64,000 nucleotides of DNA from Deinandra increscens subsp. villosa. Lineage: Eukaryota > Streptophyta > Magnoliopsida > Asterales > Asteraceae. Shown piece by piece: positions 10,099-22,052 of this stretch. Both the position numbers and the translations under genes were made by a program. The stretch is taken from NCBI GenBank assembly GCA_039602395.1, contig JBCNJP010000017.1, forward strand, positions 89,540,182 through 89,604,181, given 5' to 3'. Within the stretch, counting starts at the first letter, position 1. Each line of letters starts with the position of its first letter. A model generated the notes under the pieces. That model saw nothing but the letters and a program-made list of their open reading frames with translations, was not told where the DNA came from and did no database searches.

Positions 10099-10843
10099 CG
10101 TCGACAGGTTTGCATTTAGCTGTTCATCCTCTATTTTTTATTTAATTCAGATTTTGTATTGAATTAGCTTGGAAAAAAGATTATCTGTTTCTTAAGGACG
10201 CCTTTGTACATATCATAAAAAGAAAGAAAAAATAAAAGAAAATGAAGAGTCGCACGAGTATATGCTTATCTTGTAGCCTGTTTTCGTTTTTTCGAGCTTT
10301 TACAAAAAAACCCATGGTTGGTTGATGTTACTGTTTGGTATCTCCTTGTGATAAAGATCAACATCCCGAAAAACTATACAGAAGTCAAGCTTGGTTTGAT
10401 GTGTGTTACATACAGGACCCTAAGTCTAAATGATAGCAAGATAAGATAATCTTTAGCAAGTTGGTATCAGCGCATATGTTTGGGGGATTCGACACCTAAG
10501 TGGAAAAGATGATAGATATTCAAGGTCGTATTGTTAGCAGCCTAAGTCTAAATGATAGCAAGATAAGAGGTCGATGATAAGAAATGAAGAATCGTGACGG
10601 GAATTAGTCACTTAAGGTCTAGTAAAAAAGGTTAATTATCCAATTGTAACAATCGGTGGTTATATCACTAGACTATAAGTAACGGGTCACAAGTGTAACC
10701 GGTTTTAATATAGTGAGATGAGCGTTTATATATGTTTTTTTAATAGTTTAAGCCCAAATGGAAGCATGATTGGAGTGATTTTGAGGTCATGTTTATTATT
10801 TAGCAAGCTCCAGTAAAAACCAAAAAGTTTCTACTCTTTGGTC

Positions 10844-10885
<42 letters not shown>

Positions 10886-11799
10886 GATTATTATTATTAT
10901 TTTTATAAAATCAAATCACATTTATGTGTGAATTATAGCAATAGTTGAGGAATTGACAGCACATCTCATGACTTATGATGACAATATGATACTTCCAATT
11001 TTATTTATATTTTTTACCACTTCTTATGGTTAATAACTAGAGATCAACCGCGTTGCTGCCGTAATTCGGAAAAAAAATTGTAGGTTTATAAATGTATTAG
11101 GTAATTCTCAATTTTTTGTTTACCTTTTTTTTCAAGTTATATAAATTTTGTATAAACATATTTCTCATTAATTTAAAAGGATCATAAAGTTAATATTAGT
11201 TATAAATAAGAAACATATAGCATAAAAAATTAAATTTTTTATAGTAAACCAACGGAAAAACTTTTAATGGGCAGAAAAAATTGCTATTGAGATTGAAAAA
11301 TAGAATGTGTAAAATGGGTTAAAAGGACTACAAAGTATCAGTGACACATTTAGGCACCTAAGTGAGGTTTTAAAGTATGAGCTATAAAAGATAGAAAAAA
11401 AAGAGGGAAACAAATATGGAAATTTTTGGATCATGTAGGGGGGGTATGCAGAGGTTACATATCAGTTGGTACAAATGGTTAAACAACAATGATGCAGCAA
11501 TATTTTGTACTACTAATTTCTATAACATATTGAGAAAATAATGTGTAAATGTTTTCAAGTTGTGGGTGGAATAATGGAATAAAAAGATAATAGATTAAAG
11601 TCACAAACCAGACAGGAAGTTATATTGTAGATATTTTACAAACAACGGTCATTTCAAGAACCAATTTTAAAAAATAACAACCAAAACATAAGTGACTCTT
11701 GAATTTTTATAATTTAAGTAATATAAGAACCTTTAACAACAAAACAATCTAGCAGCAGGCAAGACATTCTTAGGACACACAAAAGCTAATGTTTATATA
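10099..11799. other. Kinase 3' UTR and AT-rich intergenic DNA
   Basis: The first roughly 200 bases look like the 3' UTR of the kinase, including AATAAA-type words near 10,230. A 28-base sentence (CTAAGTCTAAATGATAGCAA onward) occurs at about 10,420 and again near 10,543. TTGGTATCAGCGC at about 10,460 resembles a retrotransposon primer site, but no LTR borders it. A TTA microsatellite follows. I see no gene. Confidence 0.5.
10844..10902. repeat. (TTA)n microsatellite
   Basis: About 13 uninterrupted ATT/TTA trinucleotides are followed, after a TATATGA break, by four or five more. It is simple sequence in intergenic DNA. Confidence 0.9.
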
Positions 11800-12530
11800 C
11801 AAGCTTTACTATTAGCGCGTTGCCCTTTTTAAGCTCCGCCTTGAGCTTAACCTTCTTGTTGCTGGTCTTCTTCTTTTCCGACACAGATGACCCACCTACT
11901 CCCACGTTTAAAAGAACCAAGTGAGGTAAAAACACATTCAAACCTAAACCAAATAAACAACAAATGCAGTAATGACATGCTAAAGGAAACCATAAGGCTG
12001 AAAAAGAAAAAAAAACCTAAGGTATAACTGTTTTGCGAGTTCCTAACTGCCACAAACCTTCATTTTCTGTTAACACCATGCTGATAAATGCAGCAGTGGT
12101 CATTATTGAGAGTGCTAAATCCTAGACAACTATCACAACCCTTATGTATAATATTTGTATGGGTGAGTTTACCTTTCCTGGCTAGGCTTTCCTCTCCGTA
12201 TCGTTGTTCTGCGCCTCAAAAACCATAGATGTTTCCTCATCTTTAGCGGCTGCTATTCATCAGGAAAAAAGGTTAGCCGTTTAGTCGTTAGATGTTCCAG
12301 ATCACGTTTGCAGAATGTTTATGGCAACGACATGTTTACCTTCTTCCGGAAAGAGTTCCCTCTTTGCCTTTCTTGGTTGCTCGTCTGTTAGGTAAAGTGG
12401 TTCTTTACCCTTTGATTCAAGTGCGCTAGAAGCACGTGTTCTCGTGTCTTGAAGTTATTGCTTGGAAGTACAAAGATTTGAAGAGAGCTCATCGACGCTG
12501 ACCTCCTCGCCCCCTCCTTCCATGTGTAAA
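11800..12530 (-). pseudogene. Decayed multi-exon gene fragment, possibly SPF30-like at its start
   Basis: On the minus strand an ATG near 12,522 opens MEGGGEEVSVDELSSNL..., which resembles the start of plant SMN-related splicing factor 30 (SPF30) as I recall it. The frame then meets TAA and continues in the same frame to a GT donor near 12,349. A second exon-like block at about 12,240-12,175 joins in phase (AAAKDEETSMVFEAQ) and meets TAG before its GT. A third block near 11,900-11,800 reads SEKKKTSNKKVKLKAELKKG, a Lys-rich tail. Two in-frame stops with otherwise sensible exon phases suggest a pseudogene or a mispredicted small gene. The SPF30 resemblance covers only about 20 residues. Confidence 0.4.
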
Positions 12531-13213
12531 TTATGTTCTGTTTTCCTTCCTTTACTGATTTGATAGCTCTTGTATGATCATCTGGTAAATCAGAAGAAGC
12601 AAAATATGTATAAATTCAGCAGGCAAAGATTGGGTTTATTTTTTTATCCATTTTCAGTAACCTCATGCCTATAGATTATATATGATTTAAAAACAGCTAC
12701 ATATTTAACTATATATGTACTCAAGTTAGTTATTTTCTTTTTAAGTTTATCACATCAACCTAGTAAAAGGTTTGTTCTATACATTATCTTTGGTCAACTC
12801 AATGTAAAATCCACTTCCTTTTACTCTTTGAGGTCAACACTCAATTATTTAACCTCATAAGACACTAAAGTCCGTGTTACCATCTAAACTTTATTTAAAA
12901 AAAAAAATACTTTTAGGAGTAAAAAAAAGGCTGCAGGTTTCCTTCGATTTACAATGGTAAATCAGAACACAACTTTAAGATGAAATAGAGGTAAACTCAC
13001 ATAAATAAGCAGATCTACTTATATGTGGAGCATTAGATGATAGGTAAACTCACATAAATAAGCAGATTTACTTATTTGGCCTTGGGTCTTTCTGATAATC
13101 AAATATGAAACAATATTATATTGTTTCATAAATAACATATACAAGTAAACGATCCAAAAGTGGAAGATATTTGATATAAAAACATGTGTAATTTTGGCGT
13201 ACATTAGTTATAA
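12531..13213. other. Intergenic DNA with a 53-bp tandem duplication
   Basis: The region is AT-rich. The phrase GTAAACTCACATAAATAAGC occurs at 12,991 and again at 13,044, making a two-copy direct repeat of period 53. No coding signal is seen. Confidence 0.6.
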
Positions 13214-13242
13214 CTAGTCAGTGACTCGGGTAAATACCCGAG
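13214..13242 (-). other. Possible Helitron 3' terminus
   Basis: On the minus strand a perfect hairpin with 8-bp arms and a 2-base loop (13,225-13,242; CTCGGGTA facing TACCCGAG) is followed by TCACTGA, then CTAG, then T. A GC-rich hairpin about 7-12 bases before CTRR, with T beyond the end, is the Helitron 3' signature. The matching 5' TC end to the right was not found and no Rep/helicase is present. It may be a degenerate or non-autonomous copy. Confidence 0.4.
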
Positions 13243-13689
13243 GTTGTGATATTAAAAGAATTATACGAAGCAAAAGATGAACATAAATTGAACTGAACAA
13301 TACATAAATCTAAAGAGCCGATAAATATTCAATAACATTAAATTTACAAGTTTAATGGATGTTCTTCACGGAGGTCTTTAATGGTTGATTTCTCAAATCT
13401 TAATGGTTCTGATTAATTCTTGTTGCTACAGATTCATATTGAGCATACGAATCGATTGCTACAATAAATTTTGAGTATTCTTCAACGAATGATCGAATTT
13501 GAGTTCAAGTTCATCAATGGTGGGTTAAGAAAGTCGCAACTTTATTTTTTAATGTGTTCATCAGGGGCGGAGCTACCTTGATGGGGTCGGGGTCAAGCGA
13601 CACCAATTGATTTTAAAACCGTAGTGGTACGTATTTAAGCGCATTTTACATTGACACCAATTGTTTTAAAAATTTGAGACCAATGAATA

Positions 13690-13800
13690 TCACAAAGATT
13701 GAGTTAGCCTAGTGGTTCGCTCGTTGGCTGTTAAAATTCAACATGTTTAAAATTTTTGAACAAATCCGGGTTTGATTCTAACAACTAGCATTTTTTTTAC
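13690..13800 (+). mobile_element. Possible head of a second SINE family
   Basis: A perfect pol III A box, TAGCCTAGTGG, lies at 13,705-13,715 and a B box, GTTTGATTC, at 13,770-13,778. This resembles the tRNA-like head of SINE copy 1 (also TAGCCTAGTG). The body after the B box differs from that family, and a T run rather than poly(A) follows. The end point is unclear. The preceding GGGGCGGAGCTA near 13,564 is another common transposon-end motif that I could not pair. Confidence 0.35.
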
Positions 13801-13918
13801 TCACGGACGTTATACCAACAGACCTAGCCAACCCTAATTTAATAAAAACCATCTTTTAAAGCTTACGAACAGTTTCTATGGCTATATTTATGGCTTCTAA
13901 TCCATAGTTTGGAAAATA

Positions 13919-16481
13919 TGTCACACCCTGGTCAACGGGTCTAGGTGTGAACGAGATGGAATCATAGTCGTGGATACATAGAATGACTTCTAATAATTTC
14001 AAACTTCATAAAAACATTACATAATTTTATTTGCGGCGGAAAGAGTAGTGAAAATGACAATGTATTACTTTTGAAAAACATAAAGTCTTAATTTAATCTT
14101 AGTAGCATAAAATGGTTTATTTAAGATAGTTCGGGACTACGACTCCAGAAGCAGGTCGATAGCATGATGAAGCCCCGTTTGCATGTCTTCCATAGTTTGC
14201 TCAATTACTTAAGAAATCATGAGTTTAAAAGGTCAACATAAAGTTGGTGAGGTTCACAGGTTTAAGACTCTACATTTAAAGTTGGCAAAACAGTTTTTAG
14301 TACACTTAAATATTACATTGGTTTACCGTTGTGGTTGTATGAACTCACCTGAACCTTGATTTCAAATACTAACGGTTTACCCACCCATAGCATCTCGCCC
14401 AAGAGATACTAAACAGAGTAGAATAACCGACGTGTACCCAAAGGCAACCCGAAGTCAGAATTGGAGCTACTAATTAGGGTAGGGTTGTCAACCCAATAGA
14501 TCTATTCACTAGCTATCGTTTCGTACAGAACTAATTGAAATCAATTAATGGTGGGATACAGTTGTACAAACGTTCATAACGATAATGTACCATAGTTGGG
14601 CATCAATAAGAGAACAAGTAGTCATACGGCTAACAGATAAACCATAATAAGTAAAAAGCATTTATCAGTTCATGATTTCTCCCCCAAGAGTATAAAAACA
14701 GTTAAATGAAAAGGGGTCGTGAAACTCACTTGATCTGTAGGTAATGACTAGACTGGGAAGTAGTAACAGCAAGTAACGTCCTAAATAATTAATAAGACAA
14801 TTGCATAAGGGTCTAATCATTTGAGTAATATTTGTCACCCAAGTGATACCGGTCAAGTCTTGACATTTAATCCCGTTTGTATTCGTCTGAAAACCCGTTA
14901 GTTAGTATTTATTAGTTCCAATAAATACGCATGCGATGATTTACATTTATATCCAATAAATATAAATAAAAAGAATAATCATTTAATAAATCAATCAAGT
15001 CTTGAACATTGTGTTAAAATAATAATGTTTATTATTTTATGTGTTCGATTGATTAATCATGCACGTTATAATTATTTATAATTAAATAATTATTTTTAGC
15101 ACTTCTTAGTGAATTGTAAACAAAACATGTTTAAAAACCTTGTAAATAATTTTATCCACAGAATAATTATTAACGTTTATCTCATGTTTAAAACATGAAT
15201 TGTTTTAAAGTTACGTTTCGAGTTACAACGTTTAATAATTTCGAAATCATTTAATATTTCATTTACATGAAATATTCACTTCTTTTTAAAAGTTTTAAGG
15301 CATTATTTCAAAAATATTACATGATGGCTCTTGGATTTATAAAAGTCTATTTATAACATCTTTTAGGTTGTTTAAAAAAATATGATAAGTGTTTAGGTTT
15401 ATAATTCTAAACATTTACGTTTTCGCGTATATCGTCGTATTGGTCCCAATTTTATTACTACGCAACGTATTTCCATTTTGATTTCTTTGACCCATCAAAG
15501 TAACAAATGCAAGCTTATAAAAATATTTAAAGTCAATCTCTTGACTTTTGTTTATTTTTATAAAAATCCTTTATAAAACATATTTATTTTACAATTGCAT
15601 TTTTATAGAAAATTCTTCATTTTTACAACATTTCTTTAATTGGCTAAACGTTTGTAATAAATCCAAGAATTTATGTCAAATTAATTATTTGACATGAATT
15701 GTATTCTTACCATTTTTAGTAACAAAATCATGTAACATTCTTTTTGTTTTGGAAGACTTTTATAACACTTTAATGTGTTAGATTTTCTTTTCAAAACAAG
15801 TAATTTCCATGTGTTCCTTTCTTTGTTACTAGATGATAGCCAAACATGACATAAAATATATATGTAACCATTTTTAATCCTTTTGATCTTGTTAGGAGAT
15901 TTATTTATTTAATTAGCATTAATCTTAACATGTGACATGTCCAATTTATCATCATAACACAACCCATGATTTAATCCACTAACACATATAGTGTTAGGAC
16001 CAATTTCTCATTAAATATCATGTCTACTTACACAAATAACCATAATACTAGAAATGTAGGTAAATCAACTAACACTATGTGTTAGGACAAGCTAAACATA
16101 TAATTTAACACTCGTTTTTAGTTACCATTTGGTTAGTTATCTATTTAAATCAAGATACATTACTAACAAAGAAGAGGCTTGAGATTTGTTAAACCAACTA
16201 ACATGAAATCAATGATTTCATGAACACGAGAATCATGGTGCACACCATATTACTTTCCTTAGATTTCATAAGTGTGTTTCACCACACTCCTTGGCTCCTT
16301 TATGTCCTAAGACACCAAGTGAGTGTTTTGATTTCTTGAAGAAAGGAGGTAGAGAAGAGAGTTGGGTAGATGGTTTAACAAACACAAGCATTCAAGGGTT
16401 TTAGTTGTCAAGACTTTGGTATGTTTCCTTGGGTGTTAAAGTGTGTAGAAAAACATAGGAGATAATGGGGGTAGAAGACTC
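13919..16481 (-). mobile_element. F 3' LTR, distal segment
   Basis: The segment begins TGTCACACCCTGGTCAACGG on the plus strand, so the LTR ends ...GGGTGTGACA on its own strand. It is AT-rich and non-coding. Together with 22,494-23,867 it makes an LTR of about 3.94 kb. It stops at the GACTC target duplicated by element A (16,477-16,481). Confidence 0.8.
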
Positions 16482-16917
16482 TGTTGGTCCAGAAACAACA
16501 ACCGTTCACGATATCTAACTAATCTAAGCGTGCGGAATCCAGTTAGATTAGTGATTCAAGAAAGAGAAGAGAAGAAATCAAAGAATACGATGAATAAACG
16601 ATAAAACCTGATATTGCACACAAGATGAACTTGTCGGGTACAAAATCGTAATCGTAAACTAGCTCTCTCGGGTTTACGATCGTAATCTCCAAGTGGCTGC
16701 ACCAAAATCGTAATCAGCAACTTCAATGAGCACTTCAACTAGGAGAACCATTGGGGTTTATATAGGCACCCCAATGGGTTTACAATTAGGCCCTTTTGGA
16801 TCTTAAACCCAAGCCCAAGCCCATATCCAATAGTAAACTAGCCTACTAATCTAATTAAACCCTCTAAGCCCAGCTCAGCTTATTTAATATTACAAGCCTC
16901 ATAATCTAGCCTCAACA
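16482..16917 (-). repeat. Element A 3' LTR
   Basis: On its strand it starts TGTTGAGGCTAG and ends GACCAACA. It contains several TCGTAA words (for example TTTACGATCGTAATC), the same word that is reiterated in the element's leader. It matches 22,053-22,488 in length exactly (436 bp). Confidence 0.95.
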
Positions 16918-19304
16918 ATCTTCCCCTAGGCTTGTGATATTAAATGTCTTCAATCTCTGAAATTCTTTTTCTTGACTGGCTGGCATAGATGTTGATGAAG
17001 ATTCTTTCCGCAGAAATCTTCAATGGGTTTCATGAGGGGCACTTGGGACTTCCTCTTGATCAGCATCAGCTTGAACTTCTTGAAATGAACAAGCAATGAA
17101 ATGCAGGACTCTCATTGACTTGCTTTTCTTGAAAGAACTGGTTCTTGCTGAATCTTCGGTAACTGTCTTGAATCTCCAAAAATTAGAGGGTAAAATTTGA
17201 AAACCTCTAACTGTGAAGAACTTGATTGTTGATCTTGGGTCTTCATGATCTCTGACTGCTCTCTGCATCATTTTCTTCATTAAAGATCGACTTGAAATCT
17301 TTAGCTTCCCCTAAACTTGTGAGCATTTTCTTTGAAAACTTTTGAAGCTTTTGGAAACTTGTAAAGACACCAACAACTTCCCCTGAATAGTTGCTTTTCC
17401 AGATGGAAGTCTTGTTCGGCTGGTTCTTTAACTTTGAGCAGCAGTAGCATCAGCAACATCTTTCTATCATCAACCTGTTTGACACACATTTGAAAAAATA
17501 TACTCCACCAGACATTTGATGACCGGTCTTTGGGTTAGGAGGTAATTATCATCTGTTCAGTTGATTCAAATTAACATAATTTTAACCAAAAACCCGAATA
17601 TAGATTACGGGTTTTCTATAAAACTTCCCCTGAACCCAAGACCTCTAAAGACTTCCCCTTAGCTGATAACTTCCCCTCAGCTAAGGACTTCCCCTGAGAT
17701 AATACATATTATCTTCGAGTTCCCTTCAGATACTATGTATTATGGAAGTCTTTTTCATTAGATAATAAGTATCATCCTCGAGTTCCCTTCGGATAATACT
17801 TATTATCCCCTCTCAACCCCTCTTCTTCCCCTAAAAATTTGTGAAGATCTGCAGGGGGCATACTGTCATGCATCAAAACCCATGAAAACACATTTTGACT
17901 TGTTAAGTTATCCTGGCCAAGACGTAAACACAACCAAAAAGAACTTAAAGACTCACACACGAAAGATAAAAATAAACAAATACTTACCAATATCAAACAT
18001 GAGAAAGTTTACAAGGGATCAAACCGTATGAATCTGATTGAGGAACCCTTTTCAGCTTCAGTTACTCGACTAGTCCAGGTGATTGCCGGTATGTTTGTCC
18101 GTTTTAAACTCAGACCCGTTCAAACCCAACCAAATGCATCATGCTTAAAAGACTACTAATTACCAGCATGTTTTATCGTCCCCACACCCAATTGTACATA
18201 GCAAAACCTACCCAACCTCAGAGTTTATTGAGGATTCACAAACCCCCAACTTGAGGAACCATGCAACACCGTTATGACTACCACTTATTTCATTAATCAT
18301 CAGTCGGTGATCAGGTCGGCAGAATAAGCACGCAAAGAAGACCAAACTGAATGATTATTTTTCATTTTCTTTTCTTTTTCTTTTCTTTTTCATTTCTTTT
18401 CATTATGTGGTGTAGTCATAACAGCATAAACATGGCGTGTGAGAGAGTGAATACTAGGTATAATTACCACTCTCAACCCATTTTTGCTGAGACTCAGTGT
18501 TTTAAACCATGTAAACTGAGATGAGAAACTAAACATATATATATTTTAAGTTCATTGCACTTACATTGGTGGTCAGAAGATTAGGTCGAGCCTACCGAGC
18601 ATATCACCGTGGAGCTTGCTTTTCACTTCCACTTTACACGTGTCAGTCATCTCCAATCCTGACATATTTAACTTCCCCTACCTTTCTCAGAAAAAAACAC
18701 AAACAAACATTTAAAAATTGAAAAGCACACTATTTTTTAGGGGTCAACTTTTTCTTCATCTTTACATTTCTTCCCCTTGCTTTTTGATTTTTAATGCCAC
18801 AACTTTTGTAAAAATCATTTTTTTTAATTTAATTTTTTTTAATTTATTGTTTTTTTATTTTTTTTAATTAATTTTTTTTTTATTTTTTTTAAACATGAAC
18901 ACATAAGCAAAGCAAATTACTTCACACACATCTGGCCAAGCTAACCTTCCAAGTATGAATTTGAAAATTTTGAGAAATGGGTTTCATGACATGCACACTA
19001 AATTGCATTAGAAGTCAAACACTTCAACAATCAAGCACCAAGTGAAAATTTTAGGAAATTTGGTTTGACACAAGACACCCTTTACCGCTTCATCAAACAA
19101 ACAACCAAGTTAAGAACAGTACCTTTCATGCTGAATTTTACCTCTTACCTCTCAAGGAAACATATCCTCCATAAAAAATTGCTTGTCATTACATGAAGAT
19201 ACGTCTCCTAAAATGTGCCTGGAACAATCAATTATCAACAAACAAATTAATAATAAAAATGTTAGTGATAATCCTCCTTGACTGTTCCTGCACATAGTGA
19301 GAGA
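16918..19304 (-). other. Element A non-coding region between gag and 3' LTR, rich in polypurine-tract-like words
   Basis: The polypurine tract proper is CTTCCCCTAG at 16,921, that is AGGGGAAG on the element strand, abutting the LTR. The same word recurs at about 17,307, 17,378, 17,626, 17,651, 17,672, 17,687, 17,825, 18,671 and 18,771. A T-rich low-complexity stretch covers about 18,355-18,400 and 18,815-18,890. I see no RT, RNase H or integrase motif in any frame, so the whole pol is missing rather than mutated. Confidence 0.75.
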
Positions 19305-21250
19305 TTAGTTAGCCATTGGTACCCAGGCCATTGTTTTTCTGGGTACACCTGAGGAATCAATAAAAGATACTTCTTGTAAGAAAATCCCCTTTGAGAAATC
19401 AGGAAGTTGGGATGGAGCTGCCTTGATTTTTGGTTTCCAAGTTCCAGGTGATTTAACATTTGTTGTAGTCACTTTTGGAGTTGTGACTTTAGGTATTTCA
19501 ACCTTCTTCGTTTTAGATTCATTTTTCAAAACAACTTTTGTTTTAGCCACCTTTGGAGTTGTGACTTTAGGTATTTCAACCTTCTTCATTTTAGAATCAT
19601 ATTTCAAAACAGTTTTAGTTACCTTGGGAGGGGTAACTATGGGTTTTTCAAGCTTTGGTTGTTTTGAAAATGGTTTCTTCACCTTTTTCTGAAAATTTTG
19701 GTAACTTGGAGAGCTGTGGTTTTGATTTAAAGATTTTCTTTCAGCTTTGGCAGCACCCCAATGTTGATCAGAGGGTTTAACCTTTGGAGTAACAGTCTTC
19801 ATTGCCTTAGGTTTTTGCACCATCATCGGCTTAGACTTTACAGACTCCTGAGATGAAACCCTTTGAGTTTTCGGATAATAGGGTTCATAGGGGCGATAAA
19901 GACAGTTCCTAGCAATATGACCAGCGATGCCATAATTAAAGCACGTCTGCTTCTTTAGATAGAAGTCAGACGTGTACCCATTTGTCTTTGGTGACTGATA
20001 TGGAGCTGGTTTGCCTTGTGTCTGCTTCTTTGCTTTGACTGCAGCTTCAGATTTGACTTTCTGCTAGTTTGTCGAAGCCTGTGTCGAACCTGTCCTTTCT
20101 GTCTTTGTGCTTCCTTGATTCTTTGACGTTGAAGCACCATTCTTGCAATTACAACGGCAACTGCATGATCCAACTGAAGAAATGGGAGACACAGCTACTC
20201 CCTTGAGTTTTTCATTCTTCACTCCAGCTGTTGGTTTCATACTCGGATGCTTGATGGTGATCTTTGGCCTCTCAACTTTAGGTTCACTTATCACTCCATC
20301 AGTTATTCCCTTGAACTTGGAGGAGAAAGATGGTAATTCATATCCAACATCTGGTTCTTGGTCAAACATTGATCCAGATGTCATAAAGATCTTCCCCTCA
20401 GGCCGTGTCGTCAAGATCACCTTTTCCCTTTCGACTTTATCAATTATTTTGAAGTATGGGGTTTCAAATTTAGGGTATGGTTTCAACTCTATCCCATCAT
20501 CATCAGACTTAGAGTTATGACACTTGTCATATTTCTTGCACTCAGCATCATTGTCTGATATATCCTCTACTCTCCCTTCACCATAAGTCATGTTTGCTTC
20601 ATTAGCAATTCTTCTTGAGTCAATGGTGTAGTTCCAACCAAGACACTATCCATAGGAGGAGCAGCTTCTTTATAATCAGACTTGGTTCGTTCAACTTGAT
20701 CCTCACTAAGAAGTATTCCTATAATGTCTCTGGGAACTGGTGGAGGAATAATGTTGTTTGCAGACAGAGACTTATCAGACTTTTCTGACCCAAACCTAGT
20801 TTTATCTTCCCCAACTTGACCAGTCACAACAGCATGTGACAATTCCTTTCCAGCATCGAGCATTCGCTTATTTCTTTCCTGATTGCAATCATACTTGACC
20901 TGTAGCTCATCATATTTTTGTTGCAGTTCAGTTAATTTCTGTGTCAGCTCAGATATCTCAATCCTAGCCCGATCATATAAAATAGTCTTCTCCGTAGCTA
21001 GCTTTTGATATTTCTCAATGTGTAGTTTTTGAGCTTTCACCTTCTCTTCACTCTTCTCCCATCTACCCTTAAATGAACTACTAGAACATTGCATATCAAA
21101 TAATTCTATCTCACTGTTTTTCCAAAGTTGTCTAAGGCCAGGAATTAAACGAGCACAAGTAGGATTGGGGCATATCTAAGTTTTGTCAACTTCATCTGCG
21201 AAAGCATCCTTGTCCTCAACCATATTCTTTTCTTCAACCACTGAACTCAT
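19305..21250 (-). pseudogene. Element A Gag (copia-type), broken
   Basis: An ATG at 21,248-21,250 opens MSSVVEEKNMVEDKD... and meets TAG near 21,178. The frame continues at 21,094-20,588 with a Glu/Lys/Gln-rich coiled coil (EKYQKLATEKTILYDRARI). It then shifts frame at 20,591, where TGA and ATG overlap, and reads to 20,064. Around 19,955-19,905 lies a zinc-knuckle-like CFNYGIAGHIARNC, in which the second Cys is Tyr. The tail (19,826-19,305) holds repeated KVEIPKVTTPKV units and ends ...GVPRKTMAWVPMAN, where copia polyproteins normally pass into protease. The stop at this boundary, with no pol after it, is the TR-GAG hallmark. The retrocapsid is inferred from context; breaks are two or more stops/frameshifts. 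Confidence 0.75.
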
Positions 21251-22037
21251 TTTCTTTCTTTAGATAGGCAGCCTTTGAAATTTTTGAAAAATCGGCAAAA
21301 ACGGCAAAAGTACTATTCAAAAAATAGTATCAAAAACTTAAAACGCGAAAACGGAGGCCTTCGGAGTGGAATTTGGGGGTCCAAACGAGCTCCCCTAGAC
21401 GTTAGTCAGGGGTAATTCTGGGGCTTGGTGTCACGAACGTCGTGTTCAAATTTGAGCCTCTAACTCCAAACGAGTCAGAAGTTATGACCGTTTCCGTGAA
21501 AGTGTGAAATAGTGACTTTTTGCCGTAAACCAACCATGTTTCCGATCGTAATCCCTATTTACGATCGAAATCACCCGTGGATCGTAAACACTTGATTCCG
21601 ATAAAACCCAGTCGTAAACTTGATTCCGATAAAACCCAGTCGTAAACTTGATTCCGATAAAACCCAGTTGTAAACTCGATTCCGATAAAAGCAAATCGTA
21701 AACACGTTTCCGGTAGAGAAATGTCGTAAACACTTGATTCCGAAAAAGTACAATCGTAAACTCACACTTCCGGATCGTAAACTGATAAAAATCGAAGCTT
21801 TAAATCGTAAACGTGTTTCCGATGATGATCTTCAAGAACTTGCAGTCGTAAACCCGTGAAAAACCCAGAAAACAATTGTAAACCTTCAAACCCAGCAGCA
21901 AACTGATCGTAAACACGAAGAACACCCAAGAACAGCAGCAGCAGCGATCGTAAACCTGGAAAACTCAAGAAAAACTCACAAAAACTGTTAGATCTTCTTG
22001 AATCAATATCGTGAGAACCACGAAACACTCGTTTCTT
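21251..22037 (-). repeat. Element A leader with TCGTAAAC reiteration and 27-bp tandem repeats
   Basis: Between primer site and Gag start, about 14 copies of TCGTAAAC (a few as TTGTAAAC) occur from 21,577 to 21,955, all in one orientation. The core at about 21,592-21,690 is a roughly 27-bp direct repeat (CGTAAACTTGATTCCGATAA...) in three to four copies. The word also occurs in the LTR. The remainder is unique, non-coding leader. Confidence 0.8.
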
Positions 22038-22038
22038 G

Positions 22039-22050
22039 GCTCTGATACCA
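22039..22050 (-). other. Element A primer-binding site
   Basis: The minus strand reads TGGTATCAGAGC, complementary to the 3' end of plant initiator-Met tRNA (CCA end), two bases from the LTR edge. It fixes the element's orientation and marks the right LTR as the 5' LTR. Confidence 0.92.
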
Positions 22051-22052
22051 AT

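Noticed and set aside
10455..10475. TTGGTATCAGCGC resembling a primer-binding site
   Set aside because: No LTR edge or tract lies near it; probably chance or a very old relic.
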